A stretch of DNA of 64,000 nt from Yeguia hominis (GCF_014384705.1 NZ_JACRSN010000015.1:13246-77245), one strand, 5' to 3'. Positions 35,623 through 43,057 are shown, counted from the first letter of the stretch. The notes: a model not told the origin generated them from the letters alone. Translations and numbers: made by a program.

Positions 35623-36030
35623 ATGATGAAAGAAAATTGGGTATATTGCCGTGGTGATATTTATTGCGCCAAGCTGGACCCGGTAGTTGGGTCGGAACAA
35701 GGCGGCATCCGTCCGGTTATCGTCATTCAGAACGATACCGGTAATAAACACGCTCCCACATTGATTGTGGCAACGGTCACCACCAGAATCCATAAGAAAG
35801 CGAATATGCCGACGCACTTTGTTATTTACGACAATCCTGCATTCAAAGAAGCGTCCGTTGTTCAGCTGGAACAGATTCGTACCATTGATAAAAGCAGGAT
35901 TGATAATTACTTAGGTAAGGTAACGCCCCGTGAAATGGTAGCGATTGAGAAAGCCTTATCTGTCAGCCTGGCAATGGAACAGCTGAAAAAGCGTTCCCCA
36001 AAACATAAAGCAAAGAGAGCGAAGGAGTGA
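35623..36030 (+). CDS. PemK/MazF-family protein (toxin-type endoribonuclease fold)
   Basis: About 135 residues with the MazF/PemK core: RGDIYCAKLDPVVGSEQGGIRPVIVIQND, then a NLIVATVTTR-like strand and SVVQLEQIRTIDKSRI. Family members cleave mRNA at short motifs. No separate antitoxin-type gene precedes it; the next gene is an excisionase-like HTH protein six bases downstream. It could stabilise the element or tune expression of the following xis/int genes. Starts at 35623 or 35626 after AAAGGAGG. Confidence 0.85.
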   Translation: MMKENWVYCRGDIYCAKLDPVVGSEQGGIRPVIVIQNDTGNKHAPTLIVATVTTRIHKKANMPTHFVIYDNPAFKEASVVQLEQIRTIDKSRIDNYLGKVTPREMVAIEKALSVSLAMEQLKKRSPKHKAKRAKE

Positions 36031-36036
36031 ACATAA

Positions 36037-36273
36037 ATGTTTGAAGAAAGAATCGCTGCCATGAATCAGCGCACCGAAGAAGCGATGGCTGCTAACGCAG
36101 TTCAGTTTGATAAGAGAACCTATACGGTTGATGAGATTCAGGATATTCTGGGCATCAGCAGAACCAGCGCATACAACCTTGTGAAAAAGAAAGTTTTCCA
36201 TAGCGTCCGCATCGGTGGCAGTATCAGAATCTCCAAAAAGAGTTTTGATGAGTGGTTGGATCATCAAATGTAA
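36037..36273 (+). CDS. Excisionase-like HTH protein (single domain)
   Basis: The 78-residue protein ends in an HTH_17/excisionase-type domain: YTVDEIQDILGISRTSAYNLVKKKVFHSVRIGGSIRISKKSFDEWL. It belongs to the MazF-xis-int cluster and may bend DNA at the attachment site or regulate integrase. Confidence 0.8.
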   Translation: MFEERIAAMNQRTEEAMAANAVQFDKRTYTVDEIQDILGISRTSAYNLVKKKVFHSVRIGGSIRISKKSFDEWLDHQM

Positions 36274-36334
36274 GATTTGTCAAGGGCGTCGTACAACCCG
36301 GCGACAAACTTCAAAACATATTGAGAGTTCGATA

Positions 36335-36379
36335 AAATGTAGCCATGACAAGAAACACATGGCTACATTTTTTACATAG
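36335..36379 (+). terminator. Perfect 13-bp hairpin followed by TTACATAG
   Basis: Stem AAATGTAGCCATG/CATGGCTACATTT (36335-36347 with 36358-36370), then TTTTACATAG; the final AG is shared with the AGGAGG ribosome site of the next gene. Confidence 0.7.
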
Positions 36380-36390
36380 GAGGTTGTACG

Positions 36391-37014
36391 ATGGCGGAAA
36401 TGAGAAAACGCACGAGTATGTCTGTTCTGGAAATGGGCAGGATGCTCGGTCTTGGTAAAACGGAGTCATACTGGCTCATTAAGAAGAATTACTTCAAAAC
36501 CATTCTTGTCGGCAACACCATGAGGGTGATGATCGACAGCTTTGAAGAATGGTATGCCAATCAGTTCAAATACCAGAAGGTCGATGGAACCCCTCCCGGC
36601 GAGGAATTGAAGAAAACTACATATTCAATGGAGGAGCTTGGACAGCGCCTTGGGCTGAAAGAAGCGACTGCTTACGAACTGGTTGCCAAAGGGCATTTTG
36701 ATGTGGTCGATGTCCTGGGCAAGCGCAGAGTGACAAAGGAGAGCTTTGAAAGATGGTATGCTTCTCAAACCGATTACCGCACGGTAGAGGATCAGGAACT
36801 GGATGCAGATATTATGGCATCCACCTACGGTCTGCCGGAAATGGCAAGAATGCTTGGGGTACATCGTCAGACCATTTACTATATCGTTGCCAATGAAGAT
36901 TTTGAGCTTATCAAGGTTGGCAGGTATAAGCGAGCTACCAAAGAGAGCTTTGAAAAATGGTATCACAATCAGACCCGCTACCAGTTAGCGGAAGATAGAC
37001 AGGAAAGGAGCTGA
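36391..37014 (+). CDS. Triple excisionase-like HTH protein
   Basis: 207 residues made of three tandem HTH_17-type repeats of about 65 residues: SVLEMGRMLGLGKTESYWLI...SFEEWYANQ, then SMEELGQRLGLKEATAYELV...SFERWYASQ, then GLPEMARMLGVHRQTIYYIV...SFEKWYHNQ. Each repeat ends in the same wing motif SFExWY. It lies 5 bp before the integrase gene, the usual excisionase position. Three domains in one chain could bind a row of arm sites at the attachment region. Confidence 0.82.
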   Translation: MAEMRKRTSMSVLEMGRMLGLGKTESYWLIKKNYFKTILVGNTMRVMIDSFEEWYANQFKYQKVDGTPPGEELKKTTYSMEELGQRLGLKEATAYELVAKGHFDVVDVLGKRRVTKESFERWYASQTDYRTVEDQELDADIMASTYGLPEMARMLGVHRQTIYYIVANEDFELIKVGRYKRATKESFEKWYHNQTRYQLAEDRQERS

Positions 37015-37018
37015 TTAC

Positions 37019-38392
37019 ATGGCATCTATCGTTAAGAGAAAAAAGAAGTATTCTGTGGTTTATACATACACCGATGAGAACGGCAACAAGCGTCAGAAGT
37101 GGGAAACCTTTGAAACGAATGCCGAAGCAAAGAAAAGGAAGTTGCAGGTTGAATATGAGCAGGAGTCCGGAACCTTTATTCCCCCTTCTGCTAAAACCGT
37201 CAATGATCTTTTGGATGAGTATATGTCAATCTATGGTGTGAACACCTGGGCGATGTCTACCTATGAAAGCAGAAAGAGCCTGATTGCAAACTATATTCGT
37301 CCCCTCATCGGTGATATGAAGCTGGAGGATGTCACGCCGAGAATCATGGACAAGTATTACCGAGATTTGCTTTCTGTCAAAGCGGTTTCTTCTAAGTATG
37401 TAAAAGCCCGTACAGAATATCTGACTCCGCATACTGTCCGAGAGGTTCACAAGACATTGCGAAATGCTTTCAATCAAGCGGTCAAGTGGGAATTGATGAC
37501 CAGAAACCCTGTGGAGCACGCTACGCTGCCGAAAGAAGAACACAAGACCAGGGATATCTGGACAGCAGAAGTGCTCCAGAAGGCTCTGGAAGCCTGTGAC
37601 GATGATATTCTTCGTCTGGCTATTAACCTTGCCTTCTCCTGTTCCCTGCGAATGGGCGAGCTTCTGGGGCTTACCTGGGACTGTATTGACATTTCCCCCA
37701 CCAGTATTGAACTTGGTCAGGCAAGCATCTTCGTTGAAAAGGAGTTGCAGAGAGTAAATCGTGAAGCGATGGCAGATCTGGACGGTAAGGACATCATGTT
37801 CAAGTTCCCACCGACCTTCGCCAGTACGCATACCGCATTGGTTCTCAAAACTCCTAAGACCAAAACAAGTGTCCGCAAGGTGTTCTTACCGAAAACCGTA
37901 GCGGAAATGTTGGTACAGCGAAAGGCTGACATCGAAGAACTGAAAGACCTTTTCGGTGACGAGTTCGTAGACTTCAATCTGGTTTTCTGTTCTTCCAATG
38001 GCAAGCCGATTGAGGGGCAGGTTATCAACCGTGCTTTCAATAAGCTGATTGAGGAGAAGGGACTGCCGAAAGTGGTTTTCCATAGTCTCCGACATTCCAG
38101 TATCACTTACAAGCTGAAGCTGAACGGCGGCGATATGAAATCCGTTCAAGGCGATTCCGGTCATGCACAGGTCAAGATGGTAGCGGATGTTTACTCCCAT
38201 ATCATCGACGATGACCGCAGACTGAACGCTGAAAGAATGGAAGCTGCGTTCTACTCAGGCAGACAGGCAACGCCTGAGCCGGTTCAACCAGCCGCAACGG
38301 AAAGCTCCGCTGATGATAAAGAACTTCTTCTGAAGCTTCTGCAAAATCCGGAAATGGCAGCACTCCTGAAGTCGCTGGCAAAAACATTATAG
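37019..38392 (+). CDS. int: Tyrosine recombinase / ICE-1 integrase
   Basis: 457 residues: N-terminal AP2-like arm-binding segment, SAM-like core-binding domain (VNDLLDEYMSIYGVNTWAMSTYESRKS), and catalytic domain with Arg211 (LRMGELLGL), HSLRHSS (His355, Arg358), GHAQ, and nucleophile Tyr392 in DVYSHII. The catalytic set is complete. It should integrate and excise ICE-1 at tRNA-Arg(CCU), whose 3' part lies 0.8 kb downstream. The last 60 residues form a Pro/Ala-rich, then Leu-rich tail. Confidence 0.93.
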   Translation: MASIVKRKKKYSVVYTYTDENGNKRQKWETFETNAEAKKRKLQVEYEQESGTFIPPSAKTVNDLLDEYMSIYGVNTWAMSTYESRKSLIANYIRPLIGDMKLEDVTPRIMDKYYRDLLSVKAVSSKYVKARTEYLTPHTVREVHKTLRNAFNQAVKWELMTRNPVEHATLPKEEHKTRDIWTAEVLQKALEACDDDILRLAINLAFSCSLRMGELLGLTWDCIDISPTSIELGQASIFVEKELQRVNREAMADLDGKDIMFKFPPTFASTHTALVLKTPKTKTSVRKVFLPKTVAEMLVQRKADIEELKDLFGDEFVDFNLVFCSSNGKPIEGQVINRAFNKLIEEKGLPKVVFHSLRHSSITYKLKLNGGDMKSVQGDSGHAQVKMVADVYSHIIDDDRRLNAERMEAAFYSGRQATPEPVQPAATESSADDKELLLKLLQNPEMAALLKSLAKTL

Positions 38393-38399
38393 TAACTGC

Positions 38400-38459
38400 A
38401 AGGGCAGATCCTTTTACATAGCTACAATAGCTGTAAAAGGGTCTGCCCTTATTTTTTTG
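38400..38459 (+). terminator. Integrase terminator containing TTACATAG in its stem-loop
   Basis: Outer stem AAGGGCAGA/TCTGCCCTT, inner stem TTTTACA-GCT/AGC-TGTAAAA, then ATTTTTTT. The octamer TTACATAG (38414-38421) forms part of the inner stem. Confidence 0.8.
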
Positions 38460-38477
38460 TTATGGAGGTCAACGAGT

Positions 38478-38783
38478 ATGGATAGAATCTTTATGGACGA
38501 GTATTACGAGCATCTGAGAGCTGACAATATCGAGGCATTTTCCAAGGAAAGGAACGACGAATATGTTGGCAGAGCTGAGGAATACAAAGCAGCAAAGTCG
38601 GCATTGCTTGAAGGATTGGGACTTGAGCATTTGTTTGACCATAGCCATGAACTGACTCCGAAAGAGAAAGAAATATGGATGCTGTTCGATAGGGTTGATG
38701 TAGCAGAGCTTCTTGCAAGGGATGCTTTTGCCAAGGGTGCTTATATGCTCGGCGCTGAGGATAGAGAGATTATGCTGAAATAA
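38478..38783 (+). CDS. Small conserved protein next to the attachment site
   Basis: About 101 residues, hydrophilic and helical (MDEYYEHLRADNIEAFSKERNDEYVGRAEEYKAAKSALLEGLG ends one helix, ELTPKEKEIWMLFDRVDVAEL another). The ATG at 38478 has GGAGG eight bases upstream. No function is recognised; it lies between integrase and the ICE end and may be an accessory or cargo gene. Confidence 0.65.
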   Translation: MDRIFMDEYYEHLRADNIEAFSKERNDEYVGRAEEYKAAKSALLEGLGLEHLFDHSHELTPKEKEIWMLFDRVDVAELLARDAFAKGAYMLGAEDREIMLK

Positions 38784-38787
38784 AAAA

Positions 38788-38818
38788 AGACCTGCTTCGG
38801 CGGGTCTAAATTACATAG
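38788..38818 (+). terminator. Hairpin followed by TTACATAG
   Basis: Stem AGACCTGC/GCGGGTCT with a TTCG tetraloop, then AAATTACATAG. Confidence 0.65.
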
Positions 38819-39179
38819 AATCATTGAGTCTGAAAAACCTTTGAAATTCTTAATAATTCTGGTTGAAAAATTCATTTTGAAATGATATATAAAACAGACT
38901 GAAATCTGTGTCTAAGGACACCCGCACCCTCACACGAGAATGAATAGGATTTCCTATCATTTCGCATCACGAGAAGTTACATAGTGACATTTACTTGCAC
39001 TTGCAACGTCCACCAAAAATCGAAAGACTTGCTAATTTCGAGCCAATCGGACGGTGTAAAATCCCTCTGAATTAGCTATCACAGCGTAGTATCAGATGGG
39101 ATTTGAAATGCTGAAAAACCTTGTATTTCCAAGCATTTTTAAGCATTAGATGCCACTTCCCGATGTCGTATCGGGTCTA
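38819..39179. other. ICE-1 right terminal region: non-coding with candidate recombinase sites
   Basis: No gene seen. CTGAAAAACCTT occurs at 38830-38841 and again at 39111-39122 in the same orientation. AAGCATT is doubled near 39131-39147, with the inverted AAATGCT near 39105. TTACATAG recurs at 38977-38984. TTGCTAAT at 39029-39036 resembles the array on the other side of the tRNA fragment. These are plausible arm-type integrase or excisionase sites. Confidence 0.45.
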
Positions 39180-39224
39180 CTCCTAAGCGGAACGCCCCCG
39201 GTTCGAGTCCGGGCGAGGACGCCA
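39180..39224 (+). other. 3' half of tRNA-Arg(CCU): attachment core at the ICE-1 right end
   Basis: Starts in the anticodon loop (CTCCTAAG), followed by a variable region, a 5-bp T stem CCCGG/CCGGG with loop TTCGAGT, the 3' acceptor strand CGAGGAC, discriminator G and an encoded CCA. The 5' half is missing and the bases upstream do not pair with the anticodon stem, so this is an integration-generated duplicate of the tRNA 3' end. The anticodon loop is a usual crossover region of tyrosine integrases. Confidence 0.85.
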
Positions 39225-39232
39225 CAAACAAC

Positions 39233-39276
39233 GCCGAAAGCCTTTATTTACAAGGGTTTTCGGCTTTATTTATTTC
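39233..39276 (+). terminator. Terminator behind the tRNA-Arg fragment
   Basis: Stem GCCGAAAGCC/GGGTTTTCGGC followed by TTTATTTATTT, probably the original terminator of the chromosomal tRNA-Arg gene. Confidence 0.75.
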
Positions 39277-39303
39277 TGCCCCTTTTCTCTCAAATCGATC
39301 CTC

Positions 39304-39445
39304 ATTAGCAAGCTCCGCCGAGAAACAACGCTCGCCTTTTGGCGAGATGTCTGCTAATGAAAATTAGCAAGAAAAATGCCGTTTTGCTAATGGAAACGAC
39401 TCCCCTGCTAATTGAACACCCTGTTTTGCTAAAAATCTTGCTAAT
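39304..39445. repeat. Iteron-like array of TTGCTAAT sites
   Basis: Seven copies or near copies: minus orientation at 39304 and 39363; plus at 39351, 39384, 39405, 39426 and 39438. Three neighbours are spaced exactly 21 bp, two helical turns. Such phased sites suggest binding by an integrase arm domain, an initiator or a repressor of ICE-2. Confidence 0.65.
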
Positions 39446-39591
39446 TTGCAGGGCGATTGCTGCCCTGTTTCCCGACGGATATTGAACTCAGCAACACTCG
39501 CATTTATGGGTGTCTATCAAGAGTAAGAAATCGTAAAGTTTCAAATAATACGCATCCATTGTATACTGAGAGCAAGCAAGGAGGTGTCGAG

Positions 39592-39771
39592 ATGAAAGAG
39601 CAGAAATATCATATCTACCTAACCAATCAGGAACGGTCAGAGATTATAGAGTCCCTAATTGATTTCAAAAACCTCCGTATGCAGCAAGGAAAATATACCG
39701 ATGCCGTTGATGAGGTGTTGGTAAAGGTAATCCGTGCAAAAAAGAAGAAACTCAAAGTTGTCTACATCTAA
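39592..39771 (+). CDS. Small conserved element protein
   Basis: 59 residues (KEQKYHIYLTNQERSEIIES...QGKYTDAVDEVLVKVIRAKKK), starting after AAGGAGG. It is short and basic at the C-terminus. Small ORFs of this type are frequent in clostridial ICEs; no function is known to me. The longer upstream reading lacks a ribosome site. Confidence 0.65.
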   Translation: MKEQKYHIYLTNQERSEIIESLIDFKNLRMQQGKYTDAVDEVLVKVIRAKKKKLKVVYI

Positions 39772-39780
39772 ACATAGCTT

Positions 39781-39883
39781 GGGCTGCTTATTCCCCGCTT
39801 GGGGATGAGCAGCCCTTTTCCTATTATATATGTCCTTAAACCCTGTGCCACTTTTCCGCTTTCGGAAAGGCGGCTTTTTTGTT
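39781..39883 (+). terminator. Two terminators in tandem
   Basis: First stem GGGCTGCT/AGCAGCCC with inner CCCC/GGGG and TTTTCC (39781-39820). Second stem GCC..TTTTCCG/CGGAAA..GGC with TTTTTTG (39847-39883). Confidence 0.75.
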
Positions 39884-39959
39884 TCAGAGGGTCACAAAAA
39901 AAATTTTTCAACTTTTTTTGAAAAACACCCTGCCAAAACCCACCCCTTATTCAGAGTAT

Positions 39960-40310
39960 GTGAAGGGGTTAATTCCTGACTCCGTTCAGGAGCCGCTTCG
40001 TGATCCTTGAAAACTGAATATACAGGCACTTGGGACATTATTTCTGATGATAGCCCGAAGATAGGTACGCCGTGACTTCTCCATCTCGGAGTATGAGCGA
40101 GAACCCCTGATCTGAAATCCGGTTTGCCACCGGAACGGCGATGACAGTCAGAATGATAATGATACTTCTCTACGGAGCTGGCGGAGAACCCGGCAGAGGT
40201 GAGATTCCTATGAACACGGTGCAGCACACCGTGACCTAAGTGTTTCCCGTAAGGCAAAAGCCGCCGCAGGGGACGTTGAGAACAAATACAGCGGACATAT
40301 ACATAGCTGT
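39960..40310 (+). ncRNA. Structured element B (RNA or folded origin), homologous to element A
   Basis: Shares with 35140-35600 the blocks GATCCTTGAAAACTGAATA (near 40002), GGTACGCCG (near 40066), the 20-mer GATACTTCTCTACGGAGCTG and the following GGCGGAGAACCCGGCAGAGG (about 40160-40200), and AGATTCCTATG. Hairpins at matching positions have different sequence but preserved pairing (CCGGT/ACCGG, CACGGTG/CACACCGTG, GGCAAAAGCC). Here the downstream gene is parA, not a toxin, so the element is not a specific leader of one gene type. Spacing from its end to the parA start is about 45 bp. Confidence 0.7.
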
Positions 40311-40355
40311 TTTCAAAAGCAGTTATGAAATCCATAAAGAAGGAGGAAAAGCGAA

Positions 40356-41186
40356 ATGCCAAACTGTAAAACCATAGCGATATGCAACCAAAAAGGCGGC
40401 GTGGGGAAAACCACCACGGCAGTAAACCTCGGCATTGGATTGGCTATGCAGGGCAAAAAGGTACTTCTCGTGGATGCTGACCCGCAGGGCGACCTTACTA
40501 CCTGCCTCGGTTGGCAGGACACGGACAGCTTGCAGCAGACCCTTTCCAATAAGCTATCAGCGGTAATGCGGGAAGAACAGCAAGACCTGTTCTCCGGCAT
40601 TCTCAGCCACGAAGAAAAGGTTGACCTTGTTCCGTCAAACCTTGACCTTTCAGCGTTGGAGATGAGCCTTGTGACTGCAATGAGCAGAGAGAGCGTGATG
40701 AAAAACTATCTCAGCCAAGTGAAGGACAGATACGACTATGTACTGATAGATTGTATGCCGTCCCTCGGTATGATAACGCTCAATGCTCTGACTGCGGCGG
40801 ACAGTGTGATTATTCCCGTGCAGGCACAGTATCTCCCCGCAAAAGGTATGACGCAACTTTTATCGACGATTGCCAAGGTGAAGAAGCACACCAATCGGAA
40901 CCTGACAATCGACGGTATTCTGCTCACGCTTGTAGACGGTAGAACCAATCTTGCTAAAAGTACGGTAGAAGCGTTGCGAGAGAACTTCGGTTGTCGGATC
41001 AGGATATACCGGACGACCATTCCCATTGCCGTAAAAGCCGCCGAGGTTTCATCTAAAGGGAAAAGCATATACGCCTATGAGCCGAGCAGCACCGTGTCTA
41101 AGGCTTACACGGATTTTACGAAGGAGGTGTTAGCCGATGGCAGGCAGAAAGAGCGACTTCACGCTTCCCACGAACACACTCGATGA
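40356..41186 (+). CDS. parA: ParA-family partition ATPase (ICE-2)
   Basis: 276 residues, clearly homologous to the ICE-1 ParA: NQKGGVGKTTTAVNLGIGL deviant Walker A, VLLVDADPQGDLTT, DYVLIDCMPSLGMITLNAL. It follows GAAGGAGG and the structured element, and overlaps parB by 50 bp. No replication initiator is visible upstream, unlike ICE-1. Confidence 0.93.
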   Translation: MPNCKTIAICNQKGGVGKTTTAVNLGIGLAMQGKKVLLVDADPQGDLTTCLGWQDTDSLQQTLSNKLSAVMREEQQDLFSGILSHEEKVDLVPSNLDLSALEMSLVTAMSRESVMKNYLSQVKDRYDYVLIDCMPSLGMITLNALTAADSVIIPVQAQYLPAKGMTQLLSTIAKVKKHTNRNLTIDGILLTLVDGRTNLAKSTVEALRENFGCRIRIYRTTIPIAVKAAEVSSKGKSIYAYEPSSTVSKAYTDFTKEVLADGRQKERLHASHEHTR

Positions 41187-42081
41187 GCTGTTCTCTACGC
41201 AAGAGGAACGGGATGATGCCAAGCTCAGTAAAATCCGAGATATTCCCCTTGAGCTGATCGACGATTTTCCCGACCACCCATTTAAGGTGCGGGACGACGA
41301 GGATATGATACAGCTTGTGGAGAGCGTCAAGGAGCGAGGAGTCATTACTCCGGCTACCGTCCGTCAGAAAGAGGATGGCAGATACGAGCTGATTTCCGGT
41401 CACAGGCGAAAACGAGCTTGTGAACTTGCCGGTTTTGAAGCGCTCCGTTGTGAGGTCGTAGACCTTGACCGTGACGCCGCCACCGTTCTTATGGTGGAAA
41501 GCAATTACCAGCGGTCGCAGATACTTCCCTCAGAAAAGGCGTTTGCCTATAAAATGCGGCTGGAAGCGATGAAACGGCAAGGACAGCGTTCAGATTTAAC
41601 TTTGTCCCCAGTGGGGACGAAGTTTGATAGAAGCTCTGAAGCCATAACAGAAGAAACCGGCGATAGCAGAAATCAAATTCATCGCTATATCCGTCTGACA
41701 AACCTTGTGCCTGAACTGCTTGACCTTGTGGACGAGGGCAAAATTAAAATGCGTCCTGCGGTGGAGCTATCCTATTTGGACGAGGACAGCCAGCGAGCCG
41801 TGGTGGACGAAATTGACCTGAACCAATGTACCCCGTCCCACGATCAGACCATTCGTATGCGGAAGTTCTTCACAGATGGAAAGCTCACGCCGGAGGTTGT
41901 TTCCGCTATTATGGGCGAGGAGAAACCAAACCAGCGGGAGAAGATCGTCCTGCGTGGGGACAAGGTGCGAAGTCTGATCCCGAAAAATATCCCCGTAAGC
42001 CAAACGGAGGATTATGTGGTCAAAGCACTGGAGCATTACAGCCGCTTTCTTCGTCAGCGGGCAGAGCGTGACAGCCGCTAA
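41137..42081 (+). CDS. parB: ParB/Spo0J-family partition protein (ICE-2)
   Basis: 314 residues with the ParB N-terminal domain (LELIDDFPDHPFKVRDDEDM, ISGHRRKRACELAG), the box SQILPSEKAFAYKMRLEAM and an HTH segment (ETGDSRNQIHRYIRLTNLV). It is translationally coupled to parA. Same architecture as the ICE-1 ParB with moderate divergence. Confidence 0.9.
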   Translation: MAGRKSDFTLPTNTLDELFSTQEERDDAKLSKIRDIPLELIDDFPDHPFKVRDDEDMIQLVESVKERGVITPATVRQKEDGRYELISGHRRKRACELAGFEALRCEVVDLDRDAATVLMVESNYQRSQILPSEKAFAYKMRLEAMKRQGQRSDLTLSPVGTKFDRSSEAITEETGDSRNQIHRYIRLTNLVPELLDLVDEGKIKMRPAVELSYLDEDSQRAVVDEIDLNQCTPSHDQTIRMRKFFTDGKLTPEVVSAIMGEEKPNQREKIVLRGDKVRSLIPKNIPVSQTEDYVVKALEHYSRFLRQRAERDSR

Positions 42082-42309
42082 ATGCAGGCGGAGCATGTTT
42101 CCTGCCGTCCCCTTCCTCACACTCCATCCCCTGAGAACTTCCAGACTATCCGAAATAAACTATCTCCTGATTTATCTCTATCTCTCTAAGTTAAATCTAT
42201 CTAAGAGCAAACGGAGTTCGCACAATTCGGAAAACTGCGTTTTGGCGGTATGATGAAAAGTTGCGCTTCAAAACGCATCTTTGTCGGAACGGTTCTCATC
42301 GGGTAGAAT
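42082..42309 (+). promoter_or_regulatory. Intergenic region with inverted repeat and promoter of the lipoprotein gene
   Basis: Contains GCGTTTTG...CAAAACGC (inverted repeat, about 42237-42275) and a promoter TTGTCG (42281-42286)-17 bp-TAGAAT (42304-42309). A pyrimidine-rich TATCTC/TATCTAAG repeat near 42175-42203 is otherwise unexplained. This starts a new transcription unit for the surface genes. Confidence 0.55.
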
Positions 42310-42331
42310 GTAGTCGAAGGGAGTGAAGCGT

Positions 42332-43039
42332 ATGAAATCCAAAATCGCAGTTATTCTACTCGCTGTGTTTCTGTGTCTGACTACGGGATGCAACAACGCC
42401 TCGCATATTGCACAGACGCCTGACCCCATTTCTTCTTCGGACAGTAACCCCGTCCCCAGCGAATCAGAAACAGCTCAGGCAGAAAAGAAAACGGAGGTTG
42501 ACCGTCCCCAAAGCACAGAATCACAAACGGATAGCCGTGCCGCAGAGTTCCCGGCAAGCGTATCGGAAAGTGACACCCAAACAACAGAGGTTCCCGATCA
42601 GGCTGACCACAGCACGGCAGTGCTGCCACAGCCAAGCGAACCTGAAAAGAAAACAGACGAGTCCGAACGCCGACCGGAAACCGCTGCCCCGACTGAAAAA
42701 GAACAGCCCACACCTCCGGCAACGGAAGAACCAAAACCGGCAGATCAAGCACAACCCACAGAGCCACCCAAGCAGGAATCCACAGAGCCGGCATTTGACA
42801 TCAGCTACTGGATCAGTTTTGCTAAGAGCTATGCCGAGAGTGTCGGTCTTGCGCTGAACAGCGAAGCCGTGTACTGCTGGGACAACCCCATTGATGCGGA
42901 TGCAGGATGTGTCTATCTGGAACGGGACATACAATCCCGACTCAATCGCTATGCGGCAGATGCGGACATCACCGATGTGTGGGTCTGGTATGAACCCGTC
43001 TCCGCTGGCAGCTATCTGATCTACATCGGATACGCATAA
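42332..43039 (+). CDS. Putative lipoprotein with long Pro/Glu/Thr-rich linker
   Basis: About 235 residues: basic start, hydrophobic helix AVILLAVFLCL and cysteine in TTGCNN (lipobox slightly off consensus), then a 140-residue Pro/Glu/Ser/Thr-rich low-complexity linker and a folded C-terminal domain (FDISYWISFAKSYAESVGLALNSEAVYCWDNPI...VWVWYEPV). It is probably exported and membrane-anchored, reaching through the wall. The ATG at 42332 has AAGGGAG nine bases upstream; the in-frame GTG at 42323 is less likely. It lies just before the adhesin gene. Confidence 0.75.
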   Translation: MKSKIAVILLAVFLCLTTGCNNASHIAQTPDPISSSDSNPVPSESETAQAEKKTEVDRPQSTESQTDSRAAEFPASVSESDTQTTEVPDQADHSTAVLPQPSEPEKKTDESERRPETAAPTEKEQPTPPATEEPKPADQAQPTEPPKQESTEPAFDISYWISFAKSYAESVGLALNSEAVYCWDNPIDADAGCVYLERDIQSRLNRYAADADITDVWVWYEPVSAGSYLIYIGYA

Positions 43040-43057
43040 ATCAAACATTTTGAAATC

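Larger units (their letters stand above)
1..39224. mobile_element. ICE-1: integrative conjugative element, left end outside window
   Basis: This block reads as one conjugative element: replication initiator, ParAB, coupling protein, type IV secretion genes, topoisomerase III, methylase-helicase, MobC/relaxase, repressor module, excisionase-like genes, tyrosine integrase and finally a tRNA-Arg 3' fragment. Nearly all genes are on the plus strand. The exception is the AT-rich erm(B) cargo at about 29.9-31.7 kb plus the ImmR/ImmA pair, which run on minus. The right boundary is set by the tRNA fragment at 39180-39224. The left boundary, where an intact tRNA-Arg is expected, is not in the window. 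Confidence 0.85.

Noticed and set aside
36365..36391. TTACATAG as promoter -10 box
   Set aside because: At 36372 it overlaps the ribosome binding site of the next gene, so a transcript started from it would lack the site; the sites also lack consistent -35 boxes.
39121..39224. Complete tRNA gene at the ICE junction
   Set aside because: Only the 3' half from the anticodon loop is present; no upstream 5' acceptor strand (GTCCTCG) or D arm was found.
39304..39445. CRISPR array
   Set aside because: Repeats are only 8 bp, occur in both orientations, spacers are short, and there are no cas genes.
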